DNA of 8,423 nucleotides from Candidatus Aminicenantota bacterium (GTDB lineage: Bacteria; Acidobacteriota; Aminicenantia; Aminicenantales; Aminicenantaceae): NCBI GenBank assembly GCA_030673995.1, contig DAOUYU010000071.1, positions 1 through 8,423 on the forward strand. Reading direction: 5' to 3'. How positions within the stretch are numbered: position 1 is the stretch's first letter; each line of letters starts with the position of its first letter. Below are positions 1 through 5,146 of this stretch, one piece after another. Made by a program: the position numbers and the translations under genes. Below the pieces are notes generated by a model. That model searched no databases. It was not told where the DNA came from and worked only from the letters and a program-made list of their open reading frames with translations.

Positions 1-471
1 CAAGGCAACCTTTATTCTTTCTGACCAGAAGGCCATGATGGCATGAGGATAGGTTTGGGAGAGGAATTCTGTATGGCCGGGCCATTTGAGTCCTGCAAGA
101 TTCCAGGAATTTTTTGATATCGGTGCTGTGACAAAGGCATCGATTGTTCCTCTTTTTGTTTCTTCGAGAGCTTTTTTGAAGAAGAGAAAAGACGCCTCTC
201 CGTTTTCCTTTGAAGGAGAACCTTTTTTCAAGGTTTCAAGAGAGTTTTCTATTTCAAAAAGAGAAGGAGAGATGCTCTGCTTTTTATCAAAGGCTTGAAT
301 ATCCACTTTGAGACCCATGGCCAGTTTTTCTTCCTCAAGAACAAAAGAGGAGCCGAAAATGATGTACTGAGCCCTGGGAAGGGAATCTTTGAGTGAAAGA
401 GCTTTGAGGACGATTTCTGGGCCAATTCCCCCCGGGTCCCCAAGAGTTATTCCTATCTTGGGAAGATTCAT
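1..471 (-). CDS. pdxA: 4-hydroxythreonine-4-phosphate dehydrogenase PdxA, N-terminal part (cut by window edge)
   Basis: PdxA oxidises 4-phosphohydroxy-L-threonine with NAD(P)+ in the DXP-dependent route to pyridoxal phosphate and acts in the cytoplasm. The visible 157 residues begin MNLPKIGITLGDPGGIGPEI, the hallmark PdxA N-terminus with GDPGGIGPE at 11-19. VTAPISK (114-120) and GHTEFL (132-137) follow; the His of the second motif matches the family's metal/substrate-binding His. PdxA proteins are usually about 330 residues, so roughly half lies beyond base 1. The ATG at 471 is the natural start because the family motif begins about ten residues later. No clear Shine-Dalgarno precedes it, only an A-rich stretch. 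The stop of the Hfq-like gene lies 4 bases upstream, which suggests translational coupling (inference). The family assignment is secure. The related PdxA2-type enzymes that act on other hydroxythreonine phosphates cannot be excluded from half a protein. Confidence 0.93.
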   Translation of the reverse strand, partial: MNLPKIGITLGDPGGIGPEIVLKALSLKDSLPRAQYIIFGSSFVLEEEKLAMGLKVDIQAFDKKQSISPSLFEIENSLETLKKGSPSKENGEASFLFFKKALEETKRGTIDAFVTAPISKNSWNLAGLKWPGHTEFLSQTYPHAIMAFWSERIKVAL

Positions 472-475
472 TTTT

Positions 476-787
476 TCATTTTTTTGTTTTTTCTTTTGTA
501 TCGTTTAGCTTGTAGAGGTACTTTATGCTGTTTTTGTAAATTAATAAATTTGGGGCATTATCTCTGTTGAGCTTTAAACATTTTTTATCATACCATTCAA
601 TGTAGCCTTCGACGATTTCTCCGTCTTCGAAGACAACTGCCATTGGAGTCTTTTTGTTCATCTGTTTAAGGTGATAATAGTTCTCAGCATGGGTGTCGTA
701 GGGGGGATGCGATTTCTTTTTGGCTGATTCACTTCTCATTTTTTCTTTTATTTCTGTTAGGTTGGGTCTGATAAGCTTCCTGTTCAT
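476..787 (-). CDS. Divergent Hfq/Sm-like RNA-binding protein
   Basis: This 103-residue protein has a basic, probably flexible N-terminus (1-33) and then an Hfq-like Sm fold. AENYYHLKQMNKKTP (34-48) resembles the Hfq N-terminal helix. PMAVVFEDGEIVEGYIEWYD (48-67) matches the Sm1 pattern of Hfq, including the conserved Gly61 and Asp67. LLIYKNSIKYLY (81-92) occupies the Sm2 position, where Hfq has YKHAIS. Hfq forms hexamers that bind U-rich and A-rich RNA and assist sRNA-mRNA pairing. Here the Hfq YKH reads YKN, the usual N-terminal Gln is not evident, and the tail is Lys-rich (KTKK), so RNA specificity may differ. I place the start at the ATG at 787, which has GGAGAAG 6 bases upstream. A TTG in frame at 802 would begin translation inside that ribosome binding site and is unlikely. 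The gene has its own candidate promoter and ends 4 bases before pdxA. The Sm-like call is confident; a true Hfq function is inferred. Confidence 0.82.
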   Translation of the reverse strand: MNRKLIRPNLTEIKEKMRSESAKKKSHPPYDTHAENYYHLKQMNKKTPMAVVFEDGEIVEGYIEWYDKKCLKLNRDNAPNLLIYKNSIKYLYKLNDTKEKTKK

Positions 788-791
788 ATTT

Positions 792-821
792 TTCTTCTCC
801 AAGATTTATGCTGGATAAGAA
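792..821 (-). promoter_or_regulatory. Leader hairpin covering the ribosome binding site of the Hfq-like gene
   Basis: On the minus strand TTCTTATCC (821-813) can pair with GGAGAAGAA (800-792) in eight of nine positions, leaving a 12-base loop (812-801). The right arm contains the whole GGAGAAG Shine-Dalgarno used by the ATG at 787. Folding would therefore hide the ribosome binding site. E. coli Hfq represses its own translation by binding its leader, so a similar loop is plausible here. The pairing is seen directly; the regulatory role is inferred. The stem is short and A/U-rich with one A-G mismatch, so stability is modest. Confidence 0.45.
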
Positions 822-840
822 GTTAAGATACTTTAGAAAT

Positions 841-869
841 ATGATAACACCAAATTTATATAATTTCAA
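841..869 (-). promoter_or_regulatory. Candidate sigma70-type promoter for the Hfq-like gene and pdxA
   Basis: Reading the minus strand, TTGAAA (869-864) and TATCAT (846-841) are separated by exactly 17 bases. A TGT directly before the -10 also gives an extended -10 pattern. Transcription would begin near 834, giving a leader of about 47 bases before the ATG at 787. It lies between the terminator-like hairpin at 949-994 and the Hfq-like gene, as expected for a new transcription unit. The local region is A/T-rich, so chance matches are possible. Confidence 0.6.
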
Positions 870-948
870 GTTTGCGAATCGAATCATCTAAAATCTAATC
901 CTAGAAGTATCATCTTGTCATTTAAAAATCTAACCGTAGAAAGGAGAG

Positions 949-994
949 AAAAAAGGGGACAGGCTACTTTTTTCCTAAAAAGTTGCCTGTCCCC
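949..994 (-). terminator. Long GGGGACAGGC hairpin with U-tract; likely terminator of the efflux/DUF5916 operon
   Basis: GGGGACAGGC (955-964) and GCCTGTCCCC (985-994) form ten perfect pairs. After one T-T mismatch the stem continues for seven more pairs to a 4-base loop. On the minus strand the stem is followed at once by six U residues (954-949), a textbook intrinsic terminator layout. It lies about 200 bases past the DUF5916 stop and upstream of the promoter at 841-869. The plus-strand exit is also T-rich but interrupted, so weak bidirectional action is possible. From memory, GGGGACAGG-type palindromes are dispersed in many bacterial genomes as REP-like elements, so this may be a repeat doing a terminator's job. 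Confidence 0.7.
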
Positions 995-1046
995 TATCTT
1001 TCTTTTCTGCAAAGGATATAAACGTAAAACTTTTTCATATTTCTAG

Positions 1047-1066
1047 ATTCCCGCTTCCGCGGGAAT
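1047..1066. repeat. Short REP-like palindrome ATTCCCGC/GCGGGAAT
   Basis: ATTCCCGC (1047-1054) and GCGGGAAT (1059-1066) form eight perfect pairs around a TTCC loop, followed by GACA. The same core, ending in GGGAATGACA, is from memory a common dispersed intergenic palindrome in many bacteria. No U-tract follows on either strand, so it is not a convincing terminator. Only one copy is visible here. Confidence 0.6.
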
Positions 1067-1090
1067 GACAAAAATGAGTAATGATAAAAA

Positions 1091-1170
1091 GGAGTGTGGA
1101 TGACAGATTAGGAGTGTGGATGACAGATTAGGAGTGTGGATGACAGATTAGGAGTGTGGATGACAGGCTA
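1091..1170. repeat. 20-bp tandem repeat, four units
   Basis: The unit GGAGTGTGGATGACAGATTA occurs three times without change (1091-1110, 1111-1130, 1131-1150). A fourth time (1151-1170) the end reads GGCTA instead of GATTA. A decayed start of a fifth unit (GGAGTGAGG, 1175-1183) may follow. The array sits 24 bases past the DUF5916 stop. The unit length is not a multiple of three and there are no spacers, so it is neither coding nor CRISPR. Near-perfect identity suggests recent slippage or expansion. Confidence 0.93.
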
Positions 1171-1193
1171 ATTGGGAGTGAGGCTATTCCCCT

Positions 1194-3386
1194 TTAAGTT
1201 CGCCACCAGTAAGAGAATTTAATGAAATAATAGCGGCCCTCTCTTCTGAAAATCCCTGCGTCATCTTTTTCCTGGTTGTCATCGATTCCGAAATAGAAAA
1301 CAGTGCCAGGCCGGTACTCGTAGCTTATAAGGGTGCTGATGTAGAGATTTCCGCTGTAATCATTGTAATCAGTGATAAGGCGCAGAGATAAGGGCCGGGA
1401 TATTTGATAGTTTATACGCTGGCTGATAATGTTAACCTTGTATTCTCTTTTTCCCCCTTTTTCTTTGTAAAAATCATCGTTCCTGATGTTATAGAACAAA
1501 CGAAGGTTGGTGAGGGGTTTCAGTGTGACTCTAAACCCGAGAGAGGTCTTATAACCCAAATAAGGATTTTCATCGTAGTATATGGCGTCGCCGAATGAAT
1601 AAGAAACATTACCGCTGAACCAGGAAAATGGCTCAGAGCTAAAATTTGCCCGGAAAGAATTTCTGTGGAAGTCGATTCCTTCATATCTCTCCATTTCAGA
1701 AGAAATGGTTGCCCAGAGGTGAGACTGCTTCCAACCGTTTATGAAGCAGGAAAATTGGAACTCCTCATCGGTCAGGGTGTTGTCAAAGTCAAAGATTCTA
1801 TTATATTCGATGGAAGGGCGGATGGAGATAATCATATCATTCTGAGGAAGAAGCGTATAACTCAGGCGGGTTCTGAGGGACTGGATATCTTTTCTGCGGA
1901 AAAAACCTGATGTTGCCTCGAAATCAGACGGGAGGCTTGTCCAGCTTGCAGAAAAGTTTAAATGGCGGGCAGTCCGTCCGAGGCTGAAGTACATGGCGGG
2001 GATAAAACCGGTTTTTTCATTCTCGACTTTGCTCTGGGAGCCTAAGACTTGGAAAGAAAATCTGTAGTAGTTCATGAATTTGAAGTGGCCATCGAAACCC
2101 GCAACCCTGTTGTAGTTGTTTGAGAGGGAGTTCCATGAATACCCCATTTCTTTATCTGTTACGATCAATCCGATATGAGATTCCGGAAAGAGGTCTCTTT
2201 TCAGGCGGAAGATATTGACCAGGGCATTGTAAGGATTATCTCCTTCTTGCTCCTCTTCGTCGTCTTCGTCTTCATCAGAGGAGCTTTGAAGTGTGATCTC
2301 TGGGGGATTATGATCGTAGACGCTTAAAAAGCCTATACTTGTCTTGCCTGTTTTTCCTGTGAGCTTTACCCCCCACTGAGGATCGACGATTTTTCGAGTG
2401 TAGGCCAGTTCAAGTGGTGTATCAAATAGGTCTTTTCCTTCCAAAAAGAAAGGCCTCTTTTCAGCATAATAAAGCGCATAACGTTGATTAACCTCGATCT
2501 GCGGCATGTCGGCTTCTATCTGGCTGAAATCGGGATTGTAGGTGATATCGGCTGTCAGATCAGAGGTGATGCCGTATTTGAGGTTTATGCCAGCTTCAGG
2601 TTCGGTTTTTTTGTCGGACTGTTTCAGCCCGGTTAGCACGGGCATGATCTCGAAATTTTTTCCTCTTTCGATGGTTCCATCTATCCTTAATGTTCCAGAT
2701 TGAACAAGGAAGCCGTTTATGTCTCTGGAGCGGGGATGCCAGTAGATCTCCTCGTTTTTCCTCCTTATCGTTCTCATTATTTGGAGTCCCCAGGTCTGGG
2801 AACTGGTATTGGGGAATCTTAAGCTTTTAAAGGGAATCGCCACTTCAATGGTATATCCAGTTTCGTCTATTTGTGCGTCGGAGAGATAAAAAGTATCCCA
2901 GCTTCTGTCGAATCCGAAAAATCCTCTTCCGCGGCCCCTCCTCCGTGTTTCTGTGTAAATGCCGTCGGTTTGAATGCCGCAGGGATTCACCTGGAAGACA
3001 AAGGCTCTTTTTTTATCGTTGAAGGTGTCGAGATAGATTGTGACTTCGTCGTCTCCGGAGGCCGAGTCCCTCTTTGTGAGGCAAGCTCTGATGCCCTTTG
3101 TGTTGGAATCGAAGCAGCGGACAGCGATGTAGATACTTTTCTTGTCATACCCGATGTAAACAAGAGTTCTTTCAGAAGGCCTTGCACCTTCTTGAGGTTC
3201 GTATTGTGTAAAGGTGTCAAGAACGGCACCTCTTTCCCAGATGGGATTTTCGATTTTGCCGTCAATTTTGGGCGGGGAGGTGAATTCTGGAATTTTAATA
3301 TTGTAATTATCGTAATGTTCCTGTGAGAAGGTGAAAAACGATAGGACAATGAGGCATAAGACTATGGAGAGTGCATACTTCTTCAT
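1194..3386 (-). CDS. DUF5916 family protein with N-terminal CBM9-like domain, probable outer-membrane barrel
   Basis: This 730-residue protein starts with a signal peptide (MKK, then a hydrophobic run to about residue 20). A CBM9-like beta-sandwich follows (about 33-235), with PPKIDGKIENPIWE at 38-51 and further typical pieces DEVTIYLDTFND and GYTIEVAIPFKSLRF. The DUF5916 hallmark is at 286-317 (DFSQIEAD, EVNQRYALYY, EKRPFFLEG). The rest shows alternating strand patterns with many aromatics and ends in YFIKFSYWW, which fits an outer-membrane barrel. The family's function is not established; CBM9-like does not prove sugar binding here. An acidic run (SSSDEDEDDEEEQEGD, 368-383) probably forms a loop. 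The gene starts 34 bases after the TolC gene stop. GAAGGA directly abuts the ATG, an unusually short spacing, but an in-frame TAA just upstream and the signal peptide support this start. Confidence 0.85.
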   Translation of the reverse strand: MKKYALSIVLCLIVLSFFTFSQEHYDNYNIKIPEFTSPPKIDGKIENPIWERGAVLDTFTQYEPQEGARPSERTLVYIGYDKKSIYIAVRCFDSNTKGIRACLTKRDSASGDDEVTIYLDTFNDKKRAFVFQVNPCGIQTDGIYTETRRRGRGRGFFGFDRSWDTFYLSDAQIDETGYTIEVAIPFKSLRFPNTSSQTWGLQIMRTIRRKNEEIYWHPRSRDINGFLVQSGTLRIDGTIERGKNFEIMPVLTGLKQSDKKTEPEAGINLKYGITSDLTADITYNPDFSQIEADMPQIEVNQRYALYYAEKRPFFLEGKDLFDTPLELAYTRKIVDPQWGVKLTGKTGKTSIGFLSVYDHNPPEITLQSSSDEDEDDEEEQEGDNPYNALVNIFRLKRDLFPESHIGLIVTDKEMGYSWNSLSNNYNRVAGFDGHFKFMNYYRFSFQVLGSQSKVENEKTGFIPAMYFSLGRTARHLNFSASWTSLPSDFEATSGFFRRKDIQSLRTRLSYTLLPQNDMIISIRPSIEYNRIFDFDNTLTDEEFQFSCFINGWKQSHLWATISSEMERYEGIDFHRNSFRANFSSEPFSWFSGNVSYSFGDAIYYDENPYLGYKTSLGFRVTLKPLTNLRLFYNIRNDDFYKEKGGKREYKVNIISQRINYQISRPLSLRLITDYNDYSGNLYISTLISYEYRPGTVFYFGIDDNQEKDDAGIFRREGRYYFIKFSYWWRT
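2235..2285 (-). other. Acidic low-complexity segment in the DUF5916 protein
   Basis: Residues 368-384 are almost entirely Ser, Asp, Glu, Gln and Gly (SSSDEDEDDEEEQEGDN). They lie between predicted barrel strands just after the conserved EKRPFFLEG region. An extended acidic loop could bind divalent metal ions or face the cell exterior; this is inferred from composition only. Confidence 0.5.
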
Positions 3387-3420
3387 TCCTTCACATTAAG
3401 ACCAAATACTTCTTGAAAAT

Positions 3421-4983
3421 TTATCTTTCTAAAATCTCTGTAAAGCGGATGTTTTTTTCTTTAAGGCTCATTCCCGTGGCTCTGTTTAAACGTGCCAGCG
3501 AAAGATTGTAGGCAATAATAGCATTGAGCTCGCTGGACTGAGCAGTGGATAATTCTGTTTGGTATTGAAGGACAAAATAGGGTGTGGTAAGACCCACTCT
3601 GAATCTTTCTTCCTCGGCTGCTAATTTTTTATCGGCCAGCTCTCTTGCAACCTTGTAAGCCTGAACCCTTTTATAATCTGTTTGGACCGCTCTGACCGAA
3701 TTCTTTATTTCGAGATAGATCTGTTGCTCCTGATTCTTGAGCCTCAGCATGGACTGTTTCAGGTTGACCTGTGCCTGAGCATACGCTGCCCGGGAGACAA
3801 AGGAGTTTAATGGGATATCGAGTGTCAATGTCACAGACCAATTCGGGTATGTGAAGCCAAAGGCATCCTTTATAGCATCAGTTGAGCTTCCTTCAACTTT
3901 ACCGATCGGAGGCCCGAAACGGTCATCAGGATCAAAAAGAATTTGATCTCCAGATATTCCGGGGCTCCAGTAGGATGCTTGAAAGCTTAAACCAGGAAGA
4001 AGCTGGTTTTGAGCATAGTCGAGGTTGATCTCTCTGTTCTTTAAATCAATCCTTGTTGCCTGCAGGTCCGGCCGATTCTCCATTGCCGTAAGAAGCGACT
4101 CCTCGAGGCTCACTTCCTTTTTCTCGTATACCGGCTTTTCCGTAGGAATTATTTCAGCCAGGTCCGCTCCTTTTTCTTCTGCAGCAAGGTTGATGACTGT
4201 TTTCAGAATGTCTTCGTTATTCCTAACCTGCGCTTCTGCAGTAAGGATATCTGCCTCCCTGGTCGCGACTGCGGACTGGGCACTTAAGACTTCAATAGGT
4301 GCCATCGTTCCTACTTCGACAGACTTTCTGTTCTTATCCAGCAGGTCTTGAGCCAGCTTCAAAGATTGATTCCTCACTTTGAGCATTTCAATACTGTACA
4401 CAAAATTCCAGTATGCCTCCTCCACGCTGTAAATCGTTTGCTGAAGGATTCGTTTAAGTTGATTTTCTGACATATCCATGTTGTTTTGAGCAATGATGAT
4501 TTCTTGGCGGTTGATCTTAAAGCCAAAATTTCTAAGTAAAGGTTGGGTGAAATTAAACCGCAGGGTACTGCTGTAGACAGGATTGATAGTATTGGTTATT
4601 CTGTTTGAGTCATTTGTATAGTTGCTTAGAGAAAGGGAAAAATTTCCACCCGTGGGGATGATCTGTGAGATTGTGGTGGAATAATCGGTTCTCTCCGACT
4701 CTACACTTTGTGAGGCCTCTATCCAGGAATAGGAAGCCTGTTCGGTGCTCCTTTTGCCAACGTTCAGCGAAAGTGTTGGAAAGAATCTTTCTCTGGCGCG
4801 GGAAACTGAGATATCAGCAAGCTCTGGGTTCAAGACCTCGACAGCAATATCGAGGTTGTTCTTCATGGCTTTCATAAGACAGTCTTCAAGGGAGAGGGAG
4901 AGAGATTTTTCCTGTTGGGCTAAAGACACCGTTGCCAAAAATAGAGTGAGTAATCCAAAAATTCCGATTGTTTTCTTAAACAT
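3421..4983 (-). CDS. TolC-family outer-membrane efflux protein
   Basis: This 520-residue protein has a signal peptide (1-22, MFKKTIGIFG to SLA, probable cleavage before QQ). The mature part shows the outer membrane efflux protein (OEP) pattern twice. The first half starts LSLSLEDCLMKAMKNNLDI (28-46) and contains FTQPLLRNFG (145-154) and VGTMAPIEVLSAQ (224-236). The second starts VSLEESLLTAMENRPDL (291-307) and contains the matching VGLTTPYFVLQYQ (463-475). Long helical stretches (about 160-265 and 395-505) would form the periplasmic tunnel, with beta strands in between. TolC trimers provide the exit duct through the outer membrane for tripartite pumps. The adaptor, ATPase and permease genes upstream make it the likely duct of that pump. 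The ATG at 4983 has AAGGAG 8 bases upstream. It follows the permease gene after a 163-base gap, so it may be partly or separately expressed. The family is certain; the substrate is unknown. Confidence 0.94.
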   Translation of the reverse strand: MFKKTIGIFGLLTLFLATVSLAQQEKSLSLSLEDCLMKAMKNNLDIAVEVLNPELADISVSRARERFFPTLSLNVGKRSTEQASYSWIEASQSVESERTDYSTTISQIIPTGGNFSLSLSNYTNDSNRITNTINPVYSSTLRFNFTQPLLRNFGFKINRQEIIIAQNNMDMSENQLKRILQQTIYSVEEAYWNFVYSIEMLKVRNQSLKLAQDLLDKNRKSVEVGTMAPIEVLSAQSAVATREADILTAEAQVRNNEDILKTVINLAAEEKGADLAEIIPTEKPVYEKKEVSLEESLLTAMENRPDLQATRIDLKNREINLDYAQNQLLPGLSFQASYWSPGISGDQILFDPDDRFGPPIGKVEGSSTDAIKDAFGFTYPNWSVTLTLDIPLNSFVSRAAYAQAQVNLKQSMLRLKNQEQQIYLEIKNSVRAVQTDYKRVQAYKVARELADKKLAAEEERFRVGLTTPYFVLQYQTELSTAQSSELNAIIAYNLSLARLNRATGMSLKEKNIRFTEILER

Positions 4984-5035
4984 TTCTTTTCTCCTTACTT
5001 AAGATTAGAGTTTGTCCCAAAGTAACGGGATTGAT

Positions 5036-5071
5036 GTCATTGCGAGCGACCGGAAGGAGCGTGGCAATCTC
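5036..5071. repeat. Dispersed GTCATTGCGAGCG...GCAATCTC palindromic repeat
   Basis: The 36-base element begins GTCATTGCGAGCGACCGG and ends GTGGCAATCTC. Its ends ATTGC and GCAAT (5039-5043, 5064-5068) are inverted, with imperfect inner pairing. From memory, this sequence type is a widespread dispersed intergenic repeat in diverse bacteria. It sits in the gap between the permease and TolC genes. One copy is seen in the window. Confidence 0.65.
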
Positions 5072-5106
5072 GTAAAACAAATCTCATCTTATTCATTTAT
5101 TCCAAT

Positions 5107-5138
5107 AAAAAAAGGGAACATATAAAAAAATGATGTCC
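5107..5138 (-). terminator. Weak candidate terminator after the permease gene
   Basis: On the minus strand GGACAT (5138-5133) can pair with ATGTTCC (5121-5115) with one bulged base and an 11-base A/T-rich loop. One C and then seven U residues (5113-5107) follow. It begins 8 bases after the permease stop. The stem is short, so it may at most attenuate transcription into the TolC gene. I found no clear promoter for the TolC gene in the rest of this gap. Confidence 0.35.
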
Positions 5139-5146
5139 ACATTTTT

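Larger units (their letters stand above)
788..1193. other. Gene-free intergenic stretch rich in repeats
   Basis: This 406-base stretch separates the DUF5916 gene from the Hfq-like gene, both on the minus strand. From right to left it holds four 20-bp tandem units (1091-1170), a small REP-like palindrome (1047-1066), a long hairpin with a minus-strand U-tract (949-994), a candidate promoter (841-869) and the leader of the Hfq-like gene. I see no credible open reading frame, tRNA or rRNA. Three unrelated repeat types in about 220 bases suggest an insertion-tolerant spacer. Confidence 0.75.

Noticed and set aside
788..802. TTG at 802 as start of the Hfq-like protein (five extra residues)
   Set aside because: The TTG codon overlaps the GGAGAAG ribosome binding site that is well placed for the ATG at 787.
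955..1010. Plus-strand small RNA ending at the GGGGACAGGC hairpin
   Set aside because: The plus-strand exit is T-rich but interrupted, and I saw no convincing plus-strand promoter nearby; the minus-strand terminator reading is simpler.
1091..1170. Tandem repeats as a CRISPR array or plasmid iterons
   Set aside because: There are no spacers between units, no cas genes and no replication gene nearby.
2871..3326. Plus-strand open frame of 151 codons
   Set aside because: It is antisense to the conserved CBM9-like part of the DUF5916 gene, with no recognisable motif or ribosome binding site.
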